Below, one piece after another: positions 1-5,819 of a stretch of DNA of 9,856 bases (position 1 is the first letter of the stretch; each line of letters begins with the position of its first letter). Location of the stretch: positions 1 to 9,856 of the forward strand of contig JAMCQY010000220.1 of assembly GCA_023381945.1 (NCBI GenBank), given 5' to 3'. The position numbers were made by a program, and so were the translations under genes. The stretch comes from Deltaproteobacteria bacterium. Lineage in GTDB: Bacteria > Desulfobacterota > Desulfobaccia > Desulfobaccales > 0-14-0-80-60-11. The notes below the pieces were generated by a model that did not search any database, was not told where the DNA came from, and saw nothing but the letters and a program-made list of their open reading frames with translations.

Positions 1-152
1 GCAAAGACCATGGCCCGGAAAATTTGGCCATCTTGCGCCACCTGGCGACCAACATGCTTAAACGGGAAAACTCCCTAAAGGGGGGCATTCAAACCAAACG
101 CCTCAAGGCCGCCTGGGACCATGCTTATCTGCTCAAAGTTCTTACAACGTAA
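1..152 (+). CDS. ISAs1-family transposase, C-terminal end only
   Basis: This is the last 49 codons of a gene that begins outside the window, read in the frame starting at base 3 and ending in TAA at 150-152. The tail has the wording typical of ISAs1-family DDE transposases: an HGPENLAILRHLA stretch, then NSLKGG, then a K-R-L-K-A-x-W-D motif and a YLLKVL end. In intact members this region follows the last catalytic acidic residue, so nothing can be said about catalytic residues here. A matching inverted repeat lies just after the stop, which supports the assignment. Whether the element is complete or broken depends on sequence to the left. Family assignment is from remembered family motifs; confidence is high for the family, none for the exact IS. 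Confidence 0.85.
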   Translation, partial: KDHGPENLAILRHLATNMLKRENSLKGGIQTKRLKAAWDHAYLLKVLTT

Positions 153-173
153 TTTTTACATGCGATTGCCCTG
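1..173 (+). mobile_element. Right end of an ISAs1-family insertion sequence
   Basis: The transposase tail is followed 5 bases after its stop by ACATGCGATTGCCCTG (158-173). Read from the outside this is CAGGGCAATCGCATGT, the typical terminal inverted repeat of ISAs1-family elements, which begin with CAGGG. The element therefore ends at 173. The next bases (AAGCACAGGA) would hold the 8-10 bp target duplication, but the left end is outside the window so this cannot be tested. The insertion lies about 20 bp beyond the terminator of the adjacent tRNA and leaves the tRNA unit intact. Confidence 0.8.
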
Positions 174-180
174 AAGCACA

Positions 181-217
181 GGAGAAAAAAAGAGGGTTAG
201 CCCGCTTGAGCTAACCC
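181..217 (-). terminator. Rho-independent terminator of tRNA-Ala
   Basis: A perfect 8-bp stem (GGGTTAGC at 194-201 pairing with GCTAACCC at 210-217) with an 8-base loop lies just past the 3' end of the tRNA. On the minus strand the hairpin is followed by TCTTTTTTTC (complement of 184-193). It is the expected intrinsic terminator for the minus-strand tRNA transcript. Confidence 0.85.
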
Positions 218-229
218 ATTGATTTCATT

Positions 230-305
230 TGGTGGAGCTGAGGGGACTTGAACCCCTGACCCCTTGAATGCCATTCAAGTGCTCTTCCAGCTGAGCTACA
301 GCCCC
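230..305 (-). tRNA. tRNA-Ala (anticodon GGC)
   Basis: The reverse complement folds as a 76-nt tRNA. It has acceptor strand GGGGCTG paired with CAGCTCC, a D-arm closed by GCTC/GAGC, anticodon stem CTTGA/TCAAG with loop ATGGCAT, and T-arm AGGGG-TTCAAGT-CCCCT. The anticodon at loop positions 3-5 is GGC, reading the alanine codons GCC and GCT. The acceptor stem carries the G3:U70 wobble pair that identifies alanine tRNAs. The terminal CCA is encoded in the DNA (230-232). It has its own promoter on one side and terminator on the other, so it is a single-gene unit. Confidence 0.97.
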
Positions 306-321
306 ACGCCCGAATTTAAAA

Positions 322-350
322 TTTTTAACAGAAGCGCCCGACCCTGTCAA
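322..350 (-). promoter_or_regulatory. Sigma70-like promoter for tRNA-Ala
   Basis: On the minus strand a consensus -35 TTGACA (complement of 345-350) is followed after 17 bp by TAAAAA (complement of 322-327). This predicts a start roughly 10 bp before the tRNA 5' end. Placement, spacing and the perfect -35 fit a stable-RNA promoter. Confidence 0.65.
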
Positions 351-432
351 GGGGCGGACCGGCAAAAACGTCTACAGCGGCACAGAGGAATATGCAATTA
401 ATGACAACCTTATCACAAGCCTGCAGAAATTT

Positions 433-441
433 TGCTATAAT
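433..441 (+). promoter_or_regulatory. Extended -10 promoter of the first glycosyltransferase gene
   Basis: TTTGCTATAAT at 431-441 contains a consensus TATAAT (436-441) preceded by TG, that is, an extended -10. No good -35 is seen at 17 bp (TCACAA at 413-418), which extended -10 promoters tolerate. The hexamer ends only 6 bases before the ATG at 448, so transcription would begin at or next to the start codon. Confidence 0.5.
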
Positions 442-447
442 TTGATT

Positions 448-1578
448 ATGGCGGAGAAGCAACAAGGGTTGCCGGCCCGGCGCCTCAAGGTTTTGCATCT
501 GCTGGTGAACCTGCCGGTGGGAGGCGCCGAAGACCTGGTGGCGGCCATCGTCCGGGGCCTCGACCCTGAACGCTTTGTCGTCGAGGTGGCCTGTCTGGGC
601 TTTCCCGGTCCGGTGGGAGAAGAACTCTTGGCCGCCGGTTATCCGGTAAGGTATCTGGGCCTGGATGTCAAGCATACCTCGTTCTGGCGGCTGGTGTCGA
701 AAGTGCGCAGACTTCTAAAGCAAATTCAGCCGGATATCCTGCACACCCATTTGTACCATCCGAACCTTTACGGCCGCCTGGCCGCCCTGGGGCTTAAAAT
801 ACCCGTGGTGGCCGCGGTCCACAATTCCTATACCCGGGTAAAGTTCCACCGTCGTCTCTGGAATTTTTTGCTGGGTTGGGCCTCGGACCGGATTTTGGTG
901 GGCAGCGGCCAAGTCTGGAGGGATGTGCGCCATTATGACGGCGTGCCGGCCTCGCGCCTGCTTCTTTTACCGTACGGCATTCGCCTGGCTGAACTGGATA
1001 CAGCCTGGAGCCGGGCAGAGGCCCGCCAGGCTTTGCAGGTTTCCGGCTTTGTCATGGGCGCGGTGGGACGTTTCGAGGAGCAGAAAGGGCACATTTACCT
1101 CCTGGAGGCCCTGGCGCAGGTACGGTCGGAAATTCCCCAGGCCCCCCTGGTCCTGGTGGGAGACGGACGTCTCAGGCCCGACCTGGAGCGGCGGGCCCGC
1201 GAACTGGGTCTGAGTGAGCGGGTGCGGTTCCTCGGAACCCGCCGCGACCTGCCCCTCATCTACCGGGCCCTGGACCTGTTCGTCCAGCCCTCCCTGTGGG
1301 AAGGCTTGCCCCTGGCCCTGCTCCAGGCCATGGGGGCTGGCTTGCCGGCCTTGGCCACTCGGGTAAGCGGCGTGCGCGAGGTCATAGAGGACGGGGTTAA
1401 CGGCCGTTTAGTTCCACCGGGTGATCCCCAGGCCCTGGCCCGGGTGCTGTTGGAGCTTTACCGGCAACCGGAGCTGCGGGCTCGTCTGGCCGCCGCAGGG
1501 CGTGAAACCATCCGGGAAAACTATTCCCTGGAGGCGATGCTGGCCCGGCTGGAGCGGCTGTACCTGGAGCTTTGCTAA
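448..1578 (+). CDS. GT4-family glycosyltransferase
   Basis: The gene encodes a 376-residue GT-B retaining glycosyltransferase, presumably cytoplasmic and membrane-associated, that transfers a sugar from an activated donor to an envelope or cell-surface acceptor. The N-terminal acceptor domain opens with KVLHLLVNLPVGGAE (about residues 14-28), with HTHLYHP from residue 99. The donor domain has VGRFEEQKGH (206-215), LVLVGDG, and the GT4 signature at 285-293. There the usual E-x7-E reads E285...Q293 (EGLPLALLQAMG). Length is normal for GT4. I chose ATG 448 over an in-frame TTG at 442. No Shine-Dalgarno is visible, and the -10 box directly upstream implies a leaderless transcript. A second GT4 gene follows. 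The sugar and acceptor are unknown; family confidence is high. Confidence 0.92.
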   Translation: MAEKQQGLPARRLKVLHLLVNLPVGGAEDLVAAIVRGLDPERFVVEVACLGFPGPVGEELLAAGYPVRYLGLDVKHTSFWRLVSKVRRLLKQIQPDILHTHLYHPNLYGRLAALGLKIPVVAAVHNSYTRVKFHRRLWNFLLGWASDRILVGSGQVWRDVRHYDGVPASRLLLLPYGIRLAELDTAWSRAEARQALQVSGFVMGAVGRFEEQKGHIYLLEALAQVRSEIPQAPLVLVGDGRLRPDLERRARELGLSERVRFLGTRRDLPLIYRALDLFVQPSLWEGLPLALLQAMGAGLPALATRVSGVREVIEDGVNGRLVPPGDPQALARVLLELYRQPELRARLAAAGRETIRENYSLEAMLARLERLYLELC

Positions 1579-1644
1579 CAAACCAGGCGGTGGTCTGGAC
1601 TTGGGAATTTTTTTTAGATGATTTTTTGGCGGTTTGACACTAAA

Positions 1645-1671
1645 GTAGGGCGGTTCGAGAGCCGCTCCCAC
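1645..1671 (+). repeat. Degenerate GTAGGG...CCCAC inverted repeat
   Basis: GTAGGGCGGTTC and GAGCCGCTCCCAC form an imperfect hairpin in the 128-bp gap between the two glycosyltransferase genes. The adjacent CCACCGGTGG (1668-1677) is a perfect palindrome. The end sequence resembles that of the larger palindromic element at 6826-6885, so this may be a worn member of the same repeat class. No promoter is evident in the gap. A short T-run at about 1609-1616 follows only a weak stem and is not convincing as a terminator. Confidence 0.4.
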
Positions 1672-1706
1672 CGGTGGCGCTTAGCGTAATTACCTGGAAT
1701 TTCTTT

Positions 1707-2831
1707 ATGAACCTAGAATCTCCACGTCGGAGCCTCACCATTTTGCACACCGAATCCTCCCTGGGGTGGGGCGGCCAGGAGCGCCGCATCCTGGCCGAAG
1801 CGGAGGCCATGCAGCGGCGGGGTCATCGGCTCCTCCTGGCCTGCGATCCCCGGGGCGAACTCTATCGCCGCGCCCCTTTGCGGGGCTTCTCCCCTGTTCC
1901 CTTGGCCTGCGGCGGGATACGCAATCTCGGGGCCTGGTGGCGGCTGCGGCGTCTGCTCCGGGAACAGCCAATAGACATCTTAAATACCCATAGCTCCCTG
2001 GATTCCTGGATCGGCGCCCTGGCCTGGCGGAGCCTGAAAGACCGCGCCCACTTGGTACGGACCCGGCACCTTTCCACCCGGGTGAAGAGCAATAGCCCCA
2101 CGCGCTGGCTCTACCGGGCCCCCGAGGCCGTCATCACCACCGGCGAAGTTACCCGGGACTTGCTCAGTCAGCACCTGGGGGTGCCGGAGAACCGCTTGTT
2201 TTCTATCCCCACGGGCGTCTCATTGGAAGAATTTTCGCCCCGTCAGAAGAGTGCTTCACTGCTGGCCCGGCTGCAGATCCCGCCAGGAGCTTTTGTCTTC
2301 GGGACCGTGGCGGTGTTGCGCTCCTGGAAGGGCCATCTCTACGTCTTGGAGGCCCTGCAGGAATTGGTCCGGGGCGGCCAAACCGCTTATTTTCTGATAG
2401 TGGGAGAAGGGCCTTACCGGGTGGTAATCGAGGCCAAGGTCCGGGAACTGAACCTGTCAAACTGGGTGCGCTTTGCCGGGTACCAGGACGACGTGGCGCC
2501 GTGGTTTGCCCTGATGGATGCGGTGGTTCTGGCCTCTTATGCCAATGAAGGCGTGCCCCAATCGCTGCTTCAGGCTATGGGTATGGGTCAGGCAGTGGTT
2601 GGGACCACGGTGGGAGGCATTCCGGAGGTGGTGATCGAAGGGGAAACCGGCCTCCTGGCGCCGCCCCGGGACGGCGCAGCCCTTGGCCGGGCCTTGCGGT
2701 TGCTGCGGGATGACGAAGGCCATCGCCGGGAACTGGGACGCCGGGGCCGGGAATTGGTGGCCGAGCGGTTCTCCATCGAGCAAATGGCCGCGGCAGTGGA
2801 AGCGGTGTATGAGGCGGTGGCCAGTAAGTGA
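1707..2831 (+). CDS. GT4-family glycosyltransferase
   Basis: The gene encodes a 374-residue GT-B fold glycosyltransferase of family GT4. The N-terminal domain starts with the glycine-rich LGWGGQE (about 19-25). The donor-binding half has AVLRSWKGH (202-210), LIVGEGP, and a signature NEGVPQSLLQAMGMG in which the first Glu is E281 and the second is Gln (Q289), as in the preceding gene. It is a separate enzyme rather than a duplicate: outside the motifs the two differ strongly. An in-frame GTG at 1674 would add 11 residues. ATG 1707 is preferred because the conserved fold begins soon after it and a weak GGA lies 8 bases upstream. Its last codons (Ala-Ser-Lys-stop) lie in a heptanucleotide repeat. 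With gene 448-1578 it probably performs successive sugar additions; substrates are unknown. Confidence 0.9.
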   Translation: MNLESPRRSLTILHTESSLGWGGQERRILAEAEAMQRRGHRLLLACDPRGELYRRAPLRGFSPVPLACGGIRNLGAWWRLRRLLREQPIDILNTHSSLDSWIGALAWRSLKDRAHLVRTRHLSTRVKSNSPTRWLYRAPEAVITTGEVTRDLLSQHLGVPENRLFSIPTGVSLEEFSPRQKSASLLARLQIPPGAFVFGTVAVLRSWKGHLYVLEALQELVRGGQTAYFLIVGEGPYRVVIEAKVRELNLSNWVRFAGYQDDVAPWFALMDAVVLASYANEGVPQSLLQAMGMGQAVVGTTVGGIPEVVIEGETGLLAPPRDGAALGRALRLLRDDEGHRRELGRRGRELVAERFSIEQMAAAVEAVYEAVASK

Positions 2832-2856
2832 GCAGTGAGCAGTAAGCAGTGAGCAG
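2822..2856 (+). repeat. Heptanucleotide tandem repeat (CAGTRAG)n
   Basis: Units read CAGTAAG (2822-2828), a truncated TGAG (2829-2832), CAGTGAG (2833-2839), CAGTAAG (2840-2846), CAGTGAG (2847-2853) and a final CAG. The TGA stop of the upstream glycosyltransferase (2829-2831) lies inside the repeat, so the repeat supplies its last two codons and stop. A second array with the same 7-base period occurs at 4413-4443. Confidence 0.75.
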
Positions 2857-2897
2857 GAAAAAACAAGACCATTTCAAAGATAAAACTCGAAACTTAT

Positions 2898-3569
2898 ATG
2901 TCCCTTTCGCTGAATAATCCCTGGCTCATCTCAGTTCTGGTATTCCTCTGGATCGCCTCTTTGCTGGCCATGCGATTTTGGACCAAACGCCAGCTTCTGC
3001 GCCAATTTTTGATCCAGGAGGCCCAAACGGAAATTCCGCTGCCGTACGAGCCCCGGCCTGAAGACGAGACCGCCCGGGAAATCATCAAGACCTACCGGGA
3101 TGGTTATTTGCGGAGCTATTGGCCGGAGACGCCCCTTTCCTTCAGTGCCATCAATGATATGTCTTTAAAATTGATCCGGGAGATTGCCGCGGTCTACTAT
3201 CCTGAAGAAGAACGGCCGGAACTCAAGGCTTCTCTGGCAGATCTGATATCCTTTCACAACCGGGTAGGCAGCCGCCTGGCCGTCTGGCTGGAGAGTGCTC
3301 CGATCCGCCCCTTTAAGGAGGTGGAACTGGGAACCGTTATCCGCTACTATGACATGTATCATTCCATCATGGAGCATCCCGTCAGCCGGTTTATCCAGCG
3401 TCACCGGCTGCACAGGGTGGCCAAGTGGAGTTGGGCGGCCTTTAATTTTAGCAGCCCTTTTTATTGGGGCCGGCAAGCCGCCTATGAATTAGGGCGGCGG
3501 CTGCTCCTGGCCCGGGTCGCCGATCTGGTGGGGGAAGAAGCCATGCGGCTCTATGGCCGGAGGGACTGA
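2898..3569 (+). CDS. Unrecognised protein with one N-terminal membrane helix
   Basis: I do not recognise this 223-residue protein. One hydrophobic segment (about residues 9-26) is followed by basic residues (RFWTKRQLLR), which predicts an N-in anchor of the signal-anchor type; topology is uncertain. The rest is soluble-looking and mostly helical, with many charged and aromatic residues. Notable are a YYPEEERPEL stretch, a SFHNRVGSRLAVWLES helix, and a conserved-looking C-terminal region with SPFYWGRQAAYELGRR and VGEEAMRLYGRRD. No catalytic motif is visible. The ATG at 2898 has no clear ribosome binding site. The gene runs into the acyltransferase gene with only three bases between stop and next start, in the same frame, so the two are almost certainly co-translated. 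A role in the same envelope-lipid pathway is inference from position only. Confidence 0.8.
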   Translation: MSLSLNNPWLISVLVFLWIASLLAMRFWTKRQLLRQFLIQEAQTEIPLPYEPRPEDETAREIIKTYRDGYLRSYWPETPLSFSAINDMSLKLIREIAAVYYPEEERPELKASLADLISFHNRVGSRLAVWLESAPIRPFKEVELGTVIRYYDMYHSIMEHPVSRFIQRHRLHRVAKWSWAAFNFSSPFYWGRQAAYELGRRLLLARVADLVGEEAMRLYGRRD

Positions 3570-3575
3570 GAATTG
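3559..3575 (+). promoter_or_regulatory. Shine-Dalgarno that fixes a TTG start
   Basis: GGAGGGA (3559-3565) lies 7 bases before TTG 3573-3575 and overlaps the last codons and TGA of the upstream gene. It is the best ribosome binding site in the plus-strand block and supports TTG as the acyltransferase start. No ATG or GTG in this frame lies nearby. Confidence 0.7.
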
Positions 3576-4445
3576 GCCGGTGGTGAGCGGATTATAGACC
3601 GGCTGGCCGGGGTCCTGGCCCGGCTCTGGTACCGCCTGGATGCCCGGCATCGCAGGATCGCCCTGCGGAACCTGGAGTTTGCCTACGGCCCGGATTTGTC
3701 TGCCGAAGCCCGGGAAGGCCTGGCTCTGGAGGTTTTCCGACAGTTCATCCTGTTTGGCTGGGAAACCCTGGAACTGCTCCTGGCCCCACTGTCTTATATC
3801 CGCCGCAAAGTGATCATTGTGGGACAGGAGCACCTGGCCGCGGTCCTGGCCCAGGGCCGGGGGGCCATTGCTATCGCCGCCCACGCCGGCAATTGGGAAT
3901 ATACCGTCATGGGGTACGCGCTGCAATTTGAGCCGCAGGTGGTCGTGGGCCGGGAGTTGGATCATCCCCTGGGGGCACGCCTGGCCCGGTATCTCCGGGA
4001 GAGGGGGGGCAACCGGATGATCTCAAAGCAGCGGGGATTGAAGGAGATACTGCGCCACCTGAAACAAAATCAGATAGTGGGGATTGTCATCGATCAGAAT
4101 ACTGCGGCTTCCGAGGGGCTGCTGGTGGATTTTTTCGGCCATCCGGCCCGCACCACTCCGGTAGCAGCCCTGCTGGCCCGGCGGGGAGTGCCGGTCCTGC
4201 CCAGCCTGTCCCGGCGGCTCCCCGGCGGCCGCCACCTCATGGTGATCTTCCCCCCCATCCCTATGGAGAAAACCGCCGATGCCCAGGCGGATATCAAGCG
4301 TCACTTGCAGCTTCAAAGCCGGTTTATCGAGGCCTGGGTGCGGGCCGCACCTTCTCAGTGGCTCTGGCTGCACCGGCGCTGGAAGAATCAATTTCCGCAG
4401 ATCTATGAGGAGAGCTATCAGCCGTCAGCGGTCAGCCTGCAGTAA
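3573..4445 (+). CDS. LpxL/HtrB-like lysophospholipid acyltransferase
   Basis: The gene encodes a 290-residue member of the lipid A biosynthesis acyltransferase family (LPLAT superfamily), which moves an acyl chain onto a lipid acceptor at the inner membrane. The catalytic H-x4-[D/E] motif is H104-AGNW-E109. Downstream are the family's D174-Q175 (VIDQNT), VDFFG (185-189) with HPARTTP, and the C-terminal WLWLHRRWK (263-271). It starts with TTG and a strong ribosome binding site. Compared with E. coli LpxL (about 306 residues) the N-terminus is short: the usual membrane anchor ahead of the RIALRNLEFAYG region is lacking or reduced to an amphipathic stretch. The 3' end has a heptanucleotide repeat encoding the last residues. 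The acceptor could be lipid A, a glycolipid made by the two upstream glycosyltransferases, or another lipid; the sequence does not decide. Confidence 0.88.
   Translation: MAGGERIIDRLAGVLARLWYRLDARHRRIALRNLEFAYGPDLSAEAREGLALEVFRQFILFGWETLELLLAPLSYIRRKVIIVGQEHLAAVLAQGRGAIAIAAHAGNWEYTVMGYALQFEPQVVVGRELDHPLGARLARYLRERGGNRMISKQRGLKEILRHLKQNQIVGIVIDQNTAASEGLLVDFFGHPARTTPVAALLARRGVPVLPSLSRRLPGGRHLMVIFPPIPMEKTADAQADIKRHLQLQSRFIEAWVRAAPSQWLWLHRRWKNQFPQIYEESYQPSAVSLQ
4413..4443 (+). repeat. Heptanucleotide tandem repeat (AGCNGTC)n
   Basis: Seven-base units AGCTATC (4413-4419), AGCCGTC (4420-4426), AGCGGTC (4427-4433) and AGCCTGC (4434-4440), then AGT, end at the TAA stop (4443-4445) of the acyltransferase. 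They encode its last residues (after EE: SYQPSAVSLQ). The period and an AGCNGTN consensus match the array at 2822-2856, read as AGCAGTG/AGCAGTA. Confidence 0.65.
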
Positions 4446-4468
4446 CAGAAGGGCTCAAAATGAAAGTT

Positions 4469-4519
4469 GTGGCCGCAGGTTTTGGCCTGCGCCAGCACAG
4501 GCTGGAAAGCCTGTGCCAC
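4469..4519 (+). repeat. Double-hairpin palindromic element (REP/BIME-like)
   Basis: Two adjacent hairpins lie between the acyltransferase and thioesterase genes. The first is CGCAGG (4474-4479)/CCTGCG (4486-4491) with a TTTTGG loop. The second is a perfect 9-bp stem GCACAGGCT (4495-4503)/AGCCTGTGC (4508-4516) with a GGAA loop. Flanking GTGG (4469-4472) and CCAC (4516-4519) can pair to close both into a three-way junction. No T-run follows, so it is not an ordinary terminator. A dispersed palindromic repeat is the best reading; in the mRNA it could separate the two cistrons. Confidence 0.65.
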
Positions 4520-4536
4520 CGAATCAGGGGGGAAAA

Positions 4537-4971
4537 ATGACTAAACCTGATGAAGCCTTCATAGACGCGTTCAAAGAACGGGTTGCGGACCAGGGAATCA
4601 GCCGGCACTTCGGCCTGGAGTTGGAGGACCTAAACCCCGGGGAAGCCCGTGTAGGGATGACCTGCCGCCCAAATATGGCCAATATTCTCGGCATGGTGCA
4701 CGGCACCGCGGTTTTCGCCCTGATTGACGAGGCCTTTCAGGCCGCCTGCAACGCCCACGGCACCGTGGCCGTGGCCCTCAATATGAACCTCACCTTTCAC
4801 GCCGCCCCTGAGATGGGAGAGCGCCTCACCGCCCAGACCCGGGAACTCCACCTGGGCCGCCGCACCGTGACCTATTTCATCGAAGTCACCGGCCCCGGCG
4901 GGGGTTTGGTGGCCTCCTGCCAGGCCCTGGCCTATCGCAAAGATCAGCCGTTGCCTTTTGGGAAGGAATAA
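4537..4971 (+). CDS. PaaI-type hotdog-fold thioesterase
   Basis: The gene encodes a 144-residue single-domain hotdog protein expected to hydrolyse acyl-CoA thioesters in the cytoplasm as a dimer or tetramer. The helix motif of the PaaI/4HBT group is clear: N49-x2-G52-x2-H55-G56, followed by FALIDEAFQAA with acidic D64/E65. The strands TVAVALNMNLTFHAAP and RRTVTYFIEVTG follow. ATG 4537 is preceded by AGGGGGG (4526-4532) with a 4-base gap. A longer in-frame open stretch extends upstream to 4279 but overlaps the acyltransferase and crosses the double-hairpin repeat, so it is not coding. The gene is last in the plus-strand block. It may recycle acyl-CoA for the acyltransferase or simply be an unlinked housekeeping enzyme. 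Substrate is unknown. Confidence 0.9.
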   Translation: MTKPDEAFIDAFKERVADQGISRHFGLELEDLNPGEARVGMTCRPNMANILGMVHGTAVFALIDEAFQAACNAHGTVAVALNMNLTFHAAPEMGERLTAQTRELHLGRRTVTYFIEVTGPGGGLVASCQALAYRKDQPLPFGKE

Positions 4972-4985
4972 GGACCTGGCGATGG

Positions 4986-5010
4986 AACAAAGGGCAATCA
5001 TCACGCCCTT
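4986..5010 (-). terminator. Possible weak terminator between convergent blocks
   Basis: A 6-bp stem AAGGGC (4990-4995)/GCCCTT (5005-5010) lies in the 62-bp gap between the converging thioesterase and mlaC-like genes. On the minus strand it is followed by TGTT, giving only a short T-rich tail. It could slow transcription from either side but is not a strong intrinsic terminator. Confidence 0.35.
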
Positions 5011-5033
5011 AGGCCTTAGATGAGGATTTCCCC

Positions 5034-5645
5034 TCAACCGCGGCTCACTGCTTTCAAATGAGCCTTGAGGCGAGCCACCAGGCCCTGGTAGGAGCCGGTA
5101 GATAGGGCCTGTTTGAATTGGGTGCGAAAGTTGCTCACCATACTGACGCCTTCAATATTCATGTCATAGATCAGCCAACCTTCGGGTTTCTGCAGAAGGC
5201 GAAAACTTACGGGAATCCGGTCGTTGGGGCGGACTACGGTGATACGCACTTCGGAACCCTCGGCGCTACTAGTCTCTCCCTGGTAAGTTATCTTAGTCTT
5301 GGCAAATTCGTCCAGGTGATTCGCATAGTGCGCCTTCAGCAGTTCGCTGAACAGGTGGATAAATTCCTTCTTCTCATTCCCGTTCAAGGTGTCCCAGGTC
5401 GATCCCAGGCAACGTTTGGACATTTCTTCGTAATCCAGATGCTTGGCCGTGATTTTTTCGATCAGAGCCAGGCGTTCGGTCTTGCCGGAATGAGTTTGCA
5501 GGGTGGTTTGAACCTCAGTAATCAAGCTCTTGACGTCTTCCAAAGGGCTGGCGGCCTTAGCCGCCGGCACCCAAATGCTCAGGTTAACCGCCAAGGCTAG
5601 GATTAAGCCCCATCTCAACATGCTGCCAGGTTTCTTAACTATCAT
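5034..5645 (-). CDS. MlaC-type periplasmic phospholipid-binding protein (copy 1)
   Basis: The gene encodes a 203-residue precursor of the MlaC/Ttg2D family, which shuttles phospholipid through the periplasm between the outer-membrane MlaA complex and the inner-membrane MlaFEDB ABC transporter. A signal peptide is clear: KK at 4-5, a hydrophobic core at about 11-26, and AKA cleavage after residue 31. The mature protein carries the family signature: HLDYEEMSKRCLGSTWDTL, then EFIHLFSELLKAHYANHL, then RPNDRIPVSFRLL, WLIYDMNIEGVSMVSNFRTQF. ATG 5645 is chosen for its GAGG 6 bases upstream; a second ATG at residue 9 lacks one. Copy 2 lies just upstream on the same strand and is clearly its paralog (LLKA.YANHLDEFAKTK shared). 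No Mla permease or ATPase genes are nearby, so whether it serves Mla or another MCE-type transporter is open. Confidence 0.93.
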   Translation of the reverse strand: MIVKKPGSMLRWGLILALAVNLSIWVPAAKAASPLEDVKSLITEVQTTLQTHSGKTERLALIEKITAKHLDYEEMSKRCLGSTWDTLNGNEKKEFIHLFSELLKAHYANHLDEFAKTKITYQGETSSAEGSEVRITVVRPNDRIPVSFRLLQKPEGWLIYDMNIEGVSMVSNFRTQFKQALSTGSYQGLVARLKAHLKAVSRG

Positions 5646-5819
5646 AAATCACCTCTCTGTTATGTGCCGGGTTCGATCAGGGGGTTGAGCCTAAAACCCG
5701 CCTATCCGATGGATAAACAAAATAATGACTACAATATAACCAAAACAACCTGGAAATTTCACCCGGATTTCGGCGAGGGCAGATGGGTGAGCGGAGACGG
5801 CAGGGAATGGTTGCCGCGG

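Noticed and set aside
325..675. 116-codon minus-strand ORF near the tRNA
   Set aside because: It overlaps the tRNA promoter and the start of the glycosyltransferase gene and has no ribosome binding site or motif.
2822..2856. Short tandem array as a CRISPR or phage attachment site
   Set aside because: Unit length is 7 bases with no spacers. It is a simple tandem repeat, with no cas or integrase gene near.
3567..3569. TGA between two in-frame ORFs as a selenocysteine codon
   Set aside because: The context (arginine-rich end, then Glu) is not a redox motif, no clear SECIS-like hairpin is seen immediately after it, and a strong ribosome binding site with a TTG start follows. Ordinary stop and restart explains it.
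4279..4536. N-terminal extension of the thioesterase ORF
   Set aside because: It overlaps the acyltransferase gene in another frame and crosses the double-hairpin repeat. The family fold starts after ATG 4537, which has a ribosome binding site.
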